Assembly: GCA_032622095.1 (NCBI GenBank)
Contig: CP136068.1
Location: 49,406,443-49,470,442 of the forward strand
Direction: 5' to 3'
Origin: Siphonodentalium dalli
Lineage: Eukaryota > Mollusca > Scaphopoda > Gadilida > Siphonodentaliidae
DNA length: 64,000 bases
Below the pieces are notes generated by a model that saw only the letters and a program-made list of their open reading frames with translations, searched no databases and was not told the DNA's origin. Positions 44,573 to 56,649 of the stretch are shown here, in pieces. Positions within the stretch are counted from its first letter, which is position 1, and each line of letters starts with the position of its first letter. Made by a program: the position numbers and the translations under genes.

Positions 44573-47162
44573 AAGAAAATATTTTTAGTAACTAAATAAC
44601 GGAGATATTTGAAGGTTTTTTTTTTTGACGAAATAACGGACATACCACCATACCCACCCACCCAAGGGAAGAATTTGACTTATATTTCTCCAGAGTTGAT
44701 CTATTGTGGTGTTGAAATTTCTCATACAAATCGCCGTTATTTCGTCAAGAACATTATTTATAGAGCTATTACCCTTCATATAAAATCACTAAAAACAGAT
44801 ATAGATCGCATATCAAAACCTATGTTATCCTCCGTAGGATCAGATATCGTTTATAGTCTACACTCGTGCGCATTATATAGGTGCAGCCGACATTTTTATT
44901 CTCGAAATGAGTTCGTTATAACTTCGTTTATATATATCTTAATACATGAGTTTGGTCATTATTGTCCATACAAAGTGTTTTGTTTTTTATATCACTACCA
45001 GGAAAATTGGAGTATTGAGGGGGAACATGCTGAATGTTCTGGCGTTTGCGCTTTAAGTCTATTTCAACCTCGACTAAATGATCACGACTAACCATGATCA
45101 TGTTTCCGTCAATAGACCAGAATAACTTAATGTGTTCTGGCTGAGATCATTCCACATATCTAAGACGTATAAAGCATCATATTGTGACTATGGTATTCCT
45201 CGTTCATACTAGTATGTCCGCCTCAACAAATATGGTAAGAAGTCACTTCGACAAGTGAATTCATACCATAGTTGTTGCGAGGGACTCGCCCGTAAACCGA
45301 GCACCATGAGAGGGTAGACTCGTAAAACGATTAGCCGGCTTCATCCATGAATAAATCCGATGACTCCGGGGGGCGGGGGATGATGTATGTAAGAAATTCT
45401 TTGATAGTATCCTTATTGTAGTGGTAACACGCCTGGAGTTTGGATTGATACTACCGTGGATTATATGATCTAGCAGAATTAGATACCCTGAATTCGTTAT
45501 TGGGGTGTCATATGGATGTTGAAAAGTTCTTTTGATTCCTCTGATAGAAAAGACACCAGCAATGCATAAAGAGGCGCCAAATTCGCTCTCAGAGCACTTA
45601 ACATTAAAAAAAAATCCACTCTCGGGAGGGGGACACCCCTTCCCGGACCCTCCCCCATCTCAGGCCTGCGGCCTTCGGTTCGGCATATCGTGCTTGGACC
45701 CCCCATATAATGATTAGGCCCCCCCTATTTGGGGATCCTAGCTACGCGCCTGCCCGACCGCACCCGACCGGACCGCCAAGGGGGCCGAGCGAGATGGGGT
45801 TTACACTATCGTGTAGAATGGACACGAATGTACCAAAGTTCCAATCCCCAAGTCGATAGCTCGAGCGGACACGGCACTGTTAACCCCTGACTTTCGGCCG
45901 TTTCCGCCAGGTACCGGAAATCTAAAAAGGCGCCGACCGCACCTCCCCTGACTGCCTGACCACGGAAATGGACATTATATCATGAAGGAAATACGGCTAT
46001 TCATCCATGTGCGATCGGACAAGTCGCTAGCTGCAGCGGAAGTGAATAAATTAACCCATACGCTGCTGCCGAATTCGCTATTCATTTCCACAGTACTATA
46101 TTGGTGCAATGTCAAAACGTGCAGCTGTATAACGCAAATTTATGTACTATGGAGATCCTTGATGTGATTGTATCATTTCACAAAAATCCATATATTTATC
46201 ATTTTATCCTATGCGCATGCGCGAAACAAATCGACTCAAATAAGAAACTGCGTGCGCCTTCCTCGCATATGACAGAACATAGCACTGGTTATGTATTCAA
46301 TACTAATTTAAACCAAAAAGAGTGATCGAAATGATGTCTTTCTACAATCCTGCGAACCGCGCAACAATGTAGAGCTTTACCCGAATCGCTTCAAATAATG
46401 TACGTTTGTTGAATTCTGCGCTGTGCGCATGCGCGTGTTTTTCTACCCCAACTAGTCAACAACAAACTCATACACATGCACCCATGGAACTGCTGAAGTT
46501 CCTTGGGATCATTTACATAGATATAATTGGATATACCAATGGTTATAACATGTATACACATGCTACATAGGTTTATGATGTCACTGAATGCTGCTGGCCG
46601 CTTTTGCGGCCAGTCGGGTGTATGAACGTTTTCTGGCTGGCCGCTTTTGAGGCCAGTCGGGTTCAAAGGGTTAACAGTGCCGTGTCCGCTCGAGCTGTCG
46701 ACTTGGGGATAGGAACTTTGGTACATTCAGGTCCATTTTACACGATAGTGCAAACCCCATCTCGCTCGGACCCCTGGGGGCGGTCCGGTCGGGTGCGGTC
46801 GGATGCGGTCGGGTTTTAGTAGGACCCGAGTATACTACATGTAAACTAAAGACAATTCAACGGTGAGCTATAATAGCAGAGACACAAAAATCAAAAGTTG
46901 GCTTGAATGCATTTGTTCGTAATGGTTAATTACTCAGACATAACATGGGTAAGATGATAATTAGATAAATAACACCATTAGACTACACTCTATAGACAGA
47001 AAACAACAAAATAAAATACAATAAACCAAGATAGCTATTCCTATTGTTTTGCAAATACCAGCGCAACAATTATAAAAATATTTTTAAAATATAAAAGCAA
47101 TGCAAACACCGCGAAAATGACAACATTTAGAACAAATAACGGTATTTTTCTTAACAGCATCA

Positions 47163-47405
47163 GTTTTATCAGGACCCACCAACATGATAGCAAATTAGCG
47201 GGACCCACCAACATGATAGTAAATTAGCGGGACCCACCAACATTATAGCAAATTACCAGCACCACCAACATTATAGCAAATTACCAGCACCACCAACATT
47301 ATAGCAAATTACCAGCACCACCAACATTATAGCAAATTACCAGCACCACCAACATTATAGCAAATTAGCGGGACCCACCAACATTATAGCAAATTAGCAG
47401 GACTA
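47163..47405. repeat. 28-bp satellite in duplication copy 1
   Basis: Unit accaccaacattatagcaaa then ttaccagc, with outer units of the form agcgggacccaccaacat. About 8 units, against about 11 in the other duplicate. Confidence 0.9.
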
Positions 47406-47909
47406 CCAATAATTAGGTGTGATAACAGATTAAGTGCAACGTAAAATGGCGGGAATCCGCATAATTCGCAAATGAGAAGATTGGGATTGAGATTATTTTT
47501 AACAAGCTACTCGTTCGCCATTTACCCCCCCCCCCCCTCCATTTTTTTCACTATTTAGCATGTTACCCATTTGCCATGTTACCCCCTTTTTTCGCTGTTA
47601 TTTTTTTTTAGCATGTTATCACAACTTATCAGCCCCAATTTACCAGTAACTTTTAATAATTTCTTCGATTTGTGATTTTATGCGCTTCTGTATTTTTATA
47701 ACGTCTAACTTATAGTTTTACTGTTTTGTTGATGACCATACTTATGTCTTATATTTGCAATTGTATTTTATGTTTTATTAACATGTCAAGCGTTTTAGAG
47801 CACTCGGTGGATTTTACGCTATACAAAACTGTTATTTATTTATTATTATTACGCCACATGGTGGTGTAACTAGTTTCGGTGATTTTGATATTGTGTGGTG
47901 GACTGGACG

Positions 47910-48400
47910 AATGTATTCTTGGATATTTTTTTTGTACCTTACTCAATCGTACCGATAGAATCACGTAGATTCTGAAATTGTAAAGTTAACGCCACCGGTG
48001 TATAATATGTTTTCGATAATATGATAAATCGTATCGATAGGGTCAGGACAGGCTGAAATTGTAAACTTAAAGTCACCGGTGTAATAATATGTTGTTGAAA
48101 ATATAAATAATCTGAATTGACTGAAAATAATATATAACCCATTGGGAGCCCCTGGTGTATTCTTGGAGATTTTTTTTGTACCTTACTCAATCGTACCGAT
48201 AGAATCACGTAGATAACGAAATTGTAAAGTTAACGCCACCGGTGTATAATATGTTTTTGAAAATATGATAAATCGTATCGATAGAGTCAGGACAGGCTGA
48301 AATTGTAAACTTAAAGTCACCGGTGTAATAATATGTTGTTGAAAATATAAATAATCTGATAACCAGAAAATATTGTATAACCCATTGGGAGCCCCTGGTG
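47910..48400. repeat. Tandem duplication of 244 bp within copy 1
   Basis: accttactcaatcgtaccga occurs at 47936 and 48180. Each is followed by aaagttaacgccaccggtgt and aacttaaagtcaccggtgta. The same pair occurs in copy 2 at about 52275-52765, so it predates the 4.3-kb duplication. Confidence 0.9.
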
Positions 48401-48536
48401 TAGTGAACTGAATTATGGGTAATTTTAATTGGAGCGCGCATGTCTGTTCTGTTGGAGACTTGGATTAACCGCCATCTTTTATTTTCTGGTCATCAAAATT
48501 GTATCGTATACACAATGTGTTTGTACCGATGGATGT

Positions 48537-48612
48537 ATCGCGACTCGACTCGTTTTCGTGGTCATATGGGCCCTATATAACCTATGATCACGAAAACGAG
48601 CAGAGTCGCGAT
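48537..48612. repeat. Long hairpin with a 30-bp stem
   Basis: atcgcgactcgactcgtttt then cgtggtcata faces its inverse at 48583-48612, around a loop of 16 bp. The counterpart in copy 2 is at 52901-52976, with one loop difference. Confidence 0.85.
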
Positions 48613-49250
48613 ATCTGATAGAATTCCAGGAATTGTACATTCACTTCCAATAGTATAGATTCACTACAATCTGCCGCGGAAATCCCAAAAGTGTAGGCTA
48701 CTTTCATTTTCAATAGGATTTTCCACTTTCACTTTTCACTTTTACGACACAAAGCGACCTTAGTTGACACATATATATGGCACACTGGCTGAGTCCATGA
48801 TAAATAGTTTATGTAGAATGCTTCTTTCGTTTAATTAAAGCTCACCTCGTTAAAACGCATGTCAATCGTATTTGTTTACAAATTGCATTGGGTGCGACGA
48901 TTTGCAGTAGGTCCCGATTTGTGGAGGTCACTTTGCGGAAGTCCCCGAATTCGCGGAGCTCCCCTAAAATGGGCGATATATAGATTTTAATGAGGGAACG
49001 GGTGCGTATATGTCAATTGATAGGTATCTTAAACAAATAACGACACGATCGTCATAATAGAGGTCTGTTCTATCAATTATATATGCGCCGAGTTGACTTG
49101 GTGCAAATCAAACAGCGATAAATATTCTCGTGTGCCAGAAGGACTCCTTAAAGTTGTGAATAAGATGAATATTTATTAGATGTTATTTAACAAGTCATTA
49201 GTTATAATTTTATATTATAATTATATTATAATTTATATTTATGGCTAATA

Positions 49251-52200
49251 AGTTTGGTCATTATTGTCCATACAAAGTGTTTTGTTTTTTATATCACTAC
49301 CAGGAAAATTGGAGTATTGAGGGGGAACATGCTGAATGTTCTGGCGTTTGCGCTTTAAGTCTATTTCAACCTCGACTAAATGATCACGACTAACCATGAT
49401 CATGTTTCCGTCAATAGACCAGAATAACTTAATGTGTTCTGGCTGAGATCATTCCACATATCTAAGACGTATAAAGCATCATATGGTGACTATGGTATTC
49501 CTCGTTCATACTAGTATGTCCGCCTCAACAAATATGGTAAGAAGTCACTTCGACAAGTGAATTCATACCATAGTTGTTGCGAGGGACTCGCCCGTAAACC
49601 GAGCACCATGAGAGGGTAGACTCGTAAAACGATTAGCCGGCTTCATCCATGAATAAATCCGATGACTCCGGGGGGCGGGGGATGATGTATGTAAGAAATT
49701 CTTTGATAGTATCCTTATTGTAGTGGTAACACGCCTGGAGTTTGGATTGAAACTACCGTGGATTATATGATCTAGCAGAATTAGATACCCTGAATTCGTT
49801 ATTGGGGTGTCATATGGATGTTGAAAAGTTCTTTTGATTCCTCTGATAGAAAAGACACCAGCAATGCATAAAGAGGCGCCAAATTCGCTCTCAGAGCACT
49901 TAACATTAAAAAAAAATCCACTCTCGGGAGGGGGACACCCCTTCCCGGACCCTCCCCCATCTCAGGCCTGCGGCCTTCGGTTCGGCATATCGTGCTTGGA
50001 CCCCCCATATAATGATTAGGCCCCCCCTATTTGGGGATCCTAGCTACGCGCCTGCCCGACCGCACCGCCCAGGGGGCCGAGCGAGATGGGGTTTACACTA
50101 TCGTGTAGAATGGACCCGAATGTACCAAAGTTCCAATCCCCAAGTCGATAGCTCGAGCGGACACGGCACTGTTAACCCCTGACTTTCGGCCGTTTCCGCC
50201 AGGTACGGGAAATCTAAAAAGGCACCGACCGCACCTCCCCTGACTGCCTGACCACGGAAATGGACATTATATCATGAAGGAAATACGGCTATTCATCCAT
50301 GTGCGATCGGACAAGTCGCTAGCTGCAGCGGAAGTGAATAAATTAACCCATACGCTGCTGCCGAATTCGCTATTCATTTCCACAGTACTATTTTGGTGCA
50401 ATGTCAAAACGTGCAGCTGTATAACGCAAATTTATGTACTATGGAGATCCTTGATGTGATTGTATCATTTCACAAAAATCCATATATTTATCATTTTATC
50501 CTATGCGCATGCGCGAAACAAATCGACTCAAATAAGAAACTGCGTGCGCCTTCCTCGCATATGACAGAACATAGCACTGGTTATGTATTCAATACTAATT
50601 TAAACCAAAAAGAGTGATCGAAATGATGTCTTTCTACAATCCTGCGAACCGCGCAACAATGTAGAGCTTTACCCGAATCGCTTCAAATAATGTACGTTTG
50701 TTGAATTCTGCGCTGTGCGCATGCGCGTGTTTTTCTACCCCAACTAGTCGACAACAAACTCATACACATGCACCCATGGAACTGCTGAAGTTCCTTGGGA
50801 TCATTTACATAGATAAAATTGGATATACCAATGGTTATAACATGTATACACATGCTACATAGGTTTATGATGTCACTGAATGCTGCTGGCCGCTTTTGCG
50901 GCCAGTCGGGTGTATGAACGTTTTCTGGCTGGCCGCTTTTGCGGCCAGTCGGGTTCAAAGGGTTAACAGTGCCGTGTCCGCTCGAGCTGTCGACTTGGGG
51001 ATTGGAACTTTGGTACATTCAGGTCCATTTTACACGATAGTGCAAACCCCATCTCGCTCGGACCCCTGGGGGCGGTCCGGTCGGGTGCGGTCGGGTTTTA
51101 GTAGGACCCGAGTATACTACATGTAAACTAAAGACAATTCAACGGTAAGCTATAATAGCAGAGACACAAAAATCAAAAGTTGGCTTGAATGCATTTGTTC
51201 GTAATGGTTAATTACTCAGACATAACATGGGTAAGATGATAATTAGATAAATAACACCATTAGACTACACTCTATAGACAGAAAACAACAAAATAAAATA
51301 CAATAAACCAAAATAGCTATTCCTATTGTTTTGCAAATACCAGCGCAACAATTATAAAAATATTTTTAAAATATAAAAGCAATGCAAACACCGCGAAAAT
51401 GACAACATTTAGAACAAATAACGGTATTTTTCTTAACAGCATCAGTTTTATCAGGACCCACCAACATGGTAGCAAATTAGCGGGACCCACCAACATGATA
51501 GCAAATTAGCGGGACCCACCAACATTATAGCAAATTACCAGCACCACCAACATTATAGCAAATTACCAGCACCACCAACATTATAGCAAATTACCAGCAC
51601 CACCAAGATTATAGCAAATTACCAGCACCACCAACATTATAGCAAATTACCAGCACCACCAACATTATAGCAAATTACCAGCACCACCAACATTATAGCA
51701 AATTACCAGCACCATCAACATTATAGCAAATTAGCGGGACCCACCAACATTATAGCAAATTAGCAGAACTACCAATAATTAGGTGTGATAACAGATTAAG
51801 TGCAACGTAAAATGGCGGGAATCCGCATAATTCGCAAATGAGAAGATTGGGATTGAGATTATTTTTAACAAGCTACTCGTTCGCCATTTACCCCCCCCCC
51901 CTCCATTTTTTTCACTATTTAGCATGTTACCCATTTGCCATGTTACCCCCTTTTTTCGCTGTTATTTTTTTTTAGCATGTTATCACAACTTATCAGCCCC
52001 AATTTACCAGTAACTTTTAATAATTTCTTCGATTTGTGATTTTATGCGCTTCTGTATTTTTATAACGTCTAACTTATAGTTTTACTGTTTTGTTGATGAC
52101 CATACTTATGTCTTATATTTGCAATTGTATTTTATGTTTTATTAACATGTCAAGCGTTTTAGAGCACTCGGTGGATTTTACGCTATACAAAACTGTTATT

Positions 52201-53648
52201 TATTTATTATTATTACGCCACATGGTGGTGTAACTAGTTTCGGTGATTTTGATATTGTGTGGTGGACTGGACGAATGTATTCTTGGATATTTTTTTTGTA
52301 CCTTACTCAATCGTACCGATAGAATCACGTAGATGCTGAAATTGTAAAGTTAACGCCACCGGTGTATAATATGTTTTCGAAAATATGATAAATCGTATCG
52401 ATAGGGTCAGGACAGGCTGAAATTGTAAACTTAAAGTCACCGGTGTAATAATATGTTGTTGAAAATATAAATAATCTGAATTGACTGAAAATAATATATA
52501 ACCCATTGGGAGCCCCTGGTGTATTCTTGGAGATTTTTTTTGTACCTTACTCAATCGTACCGATAGAATCACGTAGATAACGAAATTGTAAAGTTAACGC
52601 CACCGGTGTATAATATGTTTTTGAAAATATGATAAATCGTATCGATAGAGTCAGGACAGGCTGAAATTGTAAACTTAAAGTCACCGGTGTAATAATATGT
52701 TGTTGAAAATATAAATAATCTGATAACCAGAAAATATTGTATAACCCATTGGGAGCCCCTGGTGTAGTGAACTGAATTATGGGTAATTTTAATTGGAGCG
52801 CGCATGTCTGTTCTGTTGGAGACTTGGATTAACCGCCATCTTTTATTTTCTGGTCATCAAAATTGTATCGTATACACAATGTGTTTGTACCGATGGATGT
52901 ATCGCGACTCGACTCGTTTTCGTGGTCATATAGGCCCTATATAACCTATGATCACGAAAACGAGCAGAGTCGCGATATCTGATAGAATTCCAGGAATTGT
53001 ACATTCACTTCCAATAGTATAGATTCACTACAATCTGCCGCGGAAATCCCAAAAGTGTAGGCTACTTTCATTTTCAATAGGATTTTCCACTTTCACTTTT
53101 CACTTTTACCACGCAAAGCGACCTTAGTTGACACATATATATGGCACACTGGCTGAGTCCATGATAAATAGTTTATGTAGAATGCTTCTTTCGTTTAATT
53201 AATAAAGCTCACCTCGTTAAAACGCATGTCAATCGTATTTGTTTACAAATTGCATTGGGTGCGACGATTTGCAGTAGGTCCCGATTTGTGGAGGTCACTT
53301 TGCGGAAGTCCCCGAATTCGCGGAGCTCCCCTAAAATGGGCGATATATATAGATTTTAATGAGGGAACGGGTGCGTATATGTCAATTGATAGGTATCTTA
53401 AACAAATAACGACACGATCGTCATAATAGAGGTCTGTTCTATCAATTATATATGCGCCGAGTTGACTTGGTGCAAATCAAACAGCGATAAATATTCTCGT
53501 GTGCCAGAAGGACTCCTTAAAGTTGTGAATAAGATGAATATTTATTAGATGTTATTTAACAAGTCATTAGTTAGCGCCTATATTAGCGCTAACTAATGAA
53601 TAATATTTTATATTATAATTATATTATAATTTATATTTATGGCTAATA
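49251..53648. repeat. 4.3-kb tandem segmental duplication, copy 2
   Basis: Directly abuts copy 1 and differs by scattered substitutions. Indels include loss of a 10-bp cggtcggatg unit near 51088, about three extra 28-bp satellite units at 51451-51770, and an extra 30-odd-bp palindromic segment at about 53573-53606 (gttagcgc...gcgctaac). It contains the hAT right end (about 50030-50053) but not the rest of hAT. Confidence 0.95.
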
Positions 53649-55206
53649 ATATGAGATGTTAGCGCGAATCGTTCTCGTCGCAGGCCGTTTACAAATTACA
53701 AATAGCAACATGCAGGTTGATCTAACATGTGCTCGGTTTGAATTTCAAATATTGATCAAATTTGCTACTATCACCCACTCCATAAACTATAAATCACGAG
53801 GAGTGTATCTAAAATGTATATTTTGCAGCAAATATTTTTGAGTTGCCTATTCTGACAGTAAACAATTGTTTCTGGTCATGTCACGTGAGGTCCCCTGATC
53901 CTTAATAAACAATCTAGAACATGAGATCATCCGAGTTCAATCTCTGGATGTGGAACTCACATGCGTACAATTTTTAACCCGGATATAATTTGTTGGTTTT
54001 TGGTCAAAGGTGGGTAACTCCATTCTTGTAGCGTGAGGGGGTGGTGAATGTATCATTGTATACTTTTTAACTAGAAGCAAGTCAGCACCGTTTTCTTAAA
54101 TTATTGAGTTTGGAGAGATTTAAAGACTGTTCCAATGTTGTATCCAGTCGGAAGTAGAAAAGATGAAAGGTGGAAAACTGCATGTAAATTAGCCCAAGCC
54201 TTCAAAACGAAAATAGCTAAACAATTATAACCCATATAATACTGACTCTGACCTTCACGAACACACCTGTTGCGTCTCCTGAACTAATCAACCATAACGG
54301 AAGGTGGGTTGGATGACTGATTGATTGGGGTTGTTTTGGTCAGGACACGTGCAAAATTCCACGAAAATATGCTGGATTTTTGCTTAATTGTGATGGCAGC
54401 CATCTTGGATTTAGAGGTCACGTGATTAAAAAAAATTGGCACATAGTCCAATTATTTAGCACAACCCATCCCGTTGTTGAAAATATACATGTCTTGCTTT
54501 TTTAATATTTCAATTCAATTCAATTCAATTAGTGAGAAACGTTCAGATTGTAAGTTCAACAAACGACCTATATGTTTGTGAACTTAGTATCTGAACATTT
54601 CAAAAGCGAACTACTCATAAATGATTATTGAGAACAGAAATTATTATATATTCAGAATTGTTCCCTGTTTCGCCGTTCTGTAAAAGTGATCCCCAAATTT
54701 GGTTTCTAACTTGGTGACGTACGTTGGTATCAGTTGTTACTGGTCGTAGTACTTTTAAGTTTTGTCTACTCCACCCGAACACACCATCACCATACCGTAA
54801 TGTAAATGTATCCTGCATTTTGCATCTACGATAGCCGGTGATCCACAAATGGTCGCTGTGGAATATTCAGGCCACTCTTAATATGTTGGTTTAACGATAT
54901 TGTTTTATATAGACAGGAGGGATAAAAATATTAAATCTTATATTTGTTCTGAGTTTTTATTTTGTATCTTGTATCTAAAAATCGGATAGTGGAATTTAAA
55001 TATTCCTGCAGAACGTCTGTAAATTGTAATAGACGCTAACGGAGGTCGCCGGGGAGTACGTTTAAATGTTTCCAAAGTATGCTAGTGCTAAATTGTTTAT
55101 TTGTTTGTTTTGTTTTGCTATAATCCCTAATATTGTCTGAAGAAATAAAACAAGGGCCGATTGCAAATTAAATTTTGTTTATACTTTTGATGGTTTTAGT
55201 GTAGAA
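53649..55206. other. Intergenic sequence, nothing recognised
   Basis: A (CAATT)n run at 54508-54532 may be the tail of a worn minus-strand retroelement. A cagccatcttggattt phrase at about 54405 matches the 30.4-kb repeat. No exon was recognised. Confidence 0.35.
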
Positions 55207-55312
55207 GCAGGCCTTGAAATAATATGTCTGACATTTGCAGAATGAGGTCCCCGGATGTTGAATTTAGTGACGCTGTCCCACACCAAATTCACCCTCTGGG
55301 AACCCCATTTTA
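55207..55312. mobile_element. Family C palindromic element, partial
   Basis: Shares gccttgaaat, gacatttgcagaatgaggtc and aattcaccctctggg with 13396-13649. The central part is deleted. Confidence 0.6.
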
Positions 55313-55428
55313 TCTTGGTCTCTACTGTTATCGGATACCTAGGATCAGATTGAAGTTCCCTAGTTTATGTTGGTGATGTTCACCCATTTATAGTGCATTT
55401 TATCTTCTGCAAATTATATATATAATAT

Positions 55429-55449
55429 CTCATATATATTTTGAAGACC

Positions 55450-55483
<34 letters not shown>

Positions 55484-56056
55484 ATTAATACAAATCTACG
55501 ATTCTCGACCGATCGGGACGAAACTTGGTACGTGTGTGTAGTTTGACCAGTCGGTCGTCGTTGTCGTATTGGCGAGCCCGTGCGACGCCCGTGTAGCGCA
55601 TGCGCAGACGAGATCTCGGAAACGGGTGGAGCTATCGACTTGAAATTTGGTATGTGAATGTATCTTGCCCCGGATACGAATTGTATCGGTTCGCCGAGCC
55701 CGTGCAACGCCAGCTTCGCGCATGCGCAGACCAGATCTCGGAAACGGGTGGAGCTATCGACTTGAAATTTGGTATGTGAATGTATCTTGCCCCGGATACG
55801 AATTTTATCGGGTCGCCGAGCCCGTGCGACGCCAGCTTCGCGCATGCGCAGACGAGATCTCGGAAACGGGTGGAGCTATCGACTTGAAATTTGGTATGTG
55901 AATGTATCTTGCCCCGGATACGAATTTTATCGGGTCGCCGAGCCCGTGCGACGCCAGCTTCGCGCATGCGCAGACGAGATCTCGGAAACGGGTGGAGCTA
56001 TCGACTTGAAATTTGGTTTTTGAATAGCCCGGACAACGTCGGGCTCATCGGCTAGT
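55429..56056 (-). mobile_element. ACTAG-family element E2, with 122-bp tandem units
   Basis: Read on the minus strand it starts ACTAGCCGATGAGCCCGACG at 56056. It then has four tandem 122-bp units and ends in (CAGA)n and ggtcttcaaaatatatatg. GCGCATGCGC recurs every 122 bp (55596, 55718, 55840, 55962). The long frames on both strands come from the repetition. Confidence 0.8.
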
Positions 56057-56558
56057 CTCATATATATTTTTGAAGACCTCTGTTTGTCTGTCTGTCTTGT
56101 CTGTCTGTATGTCATTTATACAAATCTACGATTCTCGACCGATCGGGACGAAACTTGGTACGTGTGTGCAGTTTGACCAGGCGGTCGTCGTTGTCGTATT
56201 GGCGAGCCCGTGCGACGCCCGTGCAGCGCATGCGCAGACGAGATCTCGGAAACGGGTGGAGCTATCGACTTGAAATTTGCTATGTGAATGTATCTTGCCC
56301 CGGATACGAATTTTATCGCGTCGACGAGCACGTGCGACGCCAGCGCTTCGCAGACCAGATCTCGGAAACGGGTGGAGCTATCGACTTGAAATTTGCTGTG
56401 TGAATGTATCATGCCCCGGATACGAATTTTATCGGGTCGCCGAGCCCGTGCGACGCCAGCTTCGCGCATGCGCAGACCAGATCTCGGAAACGGGTAGAGC
56501 TATCGACTTGAAATTTGGTTTTTGAATAGCCCGGACAACGTCGGGCTCATCGGCTAGT
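56057..56558 (-). mobile_element. ACTAG-family element E3, directly adjacent to E2
   Basis: Same structure and orientation as E2 with three units, one carrying a deletion around 56341. Starts at 56558 and ends in (CAGA)n next to E2. A (TA)n run follows at 56559-56580. Confidence 0.8.
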
Positions 56559-56649
56559 ATATATATATATATATATATATGCGAAAAACATCCCTGAACA
56601 AACGAAACAATATCCCATTCCGGATATTCTTCCTCTATATTCAAACACG

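Larger units (their letters stand above)
35681..45752 (+). mobile_element. hAT transposon with nested Academ-like insertion
   Basis: The terminal inverted repeat is CAGGCGCGTAGCTA at 35681 and its inverse TAGCTACGCGCCTG at 45739-45752. CAGGC-type ends and the encoded transposase both point to hAT. Long G and C runs lie just inside the left end. Without the 5.8-kb insertion at 36217-42018 the element is about 4.3 kb. It sits inside element G in a (CCCGACCGCA)n-like context, and no exact 8-bp target duplication could be read there. Confidence 0.75.
35639..46833. mobile_element. Element G: foldback transposon, split by the hAT insertion
   Basis: Left piece 35639-35680 (agtataccggtcctactaaa, then acccgacc). 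Right piece 45753-46833, ending gttttagtagg-acccgagtatac, the inverse of the left end. The right piece itself contains long inverted arms: gccgagcgagatggggttta near 45785 faces taaaccccatctcgctcgg-like sequence near 46757. Net length is about 1.1 kb once the 10-kb hAT is set aside. No ORF of its own. Two copies of the hairpin ctggccgcttttgcggccag-type lie at about 46592-46660. Confidence 0.65.
44949..49250. repeat. 4.3-kb tandem segmental duplication, copy 1
   Basis: Begins inside the hAT 3' part (agtttggtcattattg) and ends at ...tatttatggctaata, where copy 2 starts at once. It contains the hAT right end, the right piece of element G, a 28-bp satellite, a 244-bp duplication and a long hairpin. 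No host gene is recognised in it. Confidence 0.95.

Noticed and set aside
44609-45091. Frame with an HEFGH metalloprotease-like motif
   Set aside because: It lies in the hAT 3' region, lacks the third histidine at the expected spacing and any surrounding protease sequence, and the frame is not kept as a unit in the tandem copy. Chance match.
46595-46660. Bacterial-type terminator or attenuator (GC-rich stem with T run)
   Set aside because: The ctggccgcttttgcggccag hairpins belong to a eukaryotic foldback transposon. There is no bacterial transcription unit here.
55414-56525. Multiple overlapping frames of 62-143 codons
   Set aside because: All come from the 122-bp tandem units of the ACTAG-family elements, on both strands.
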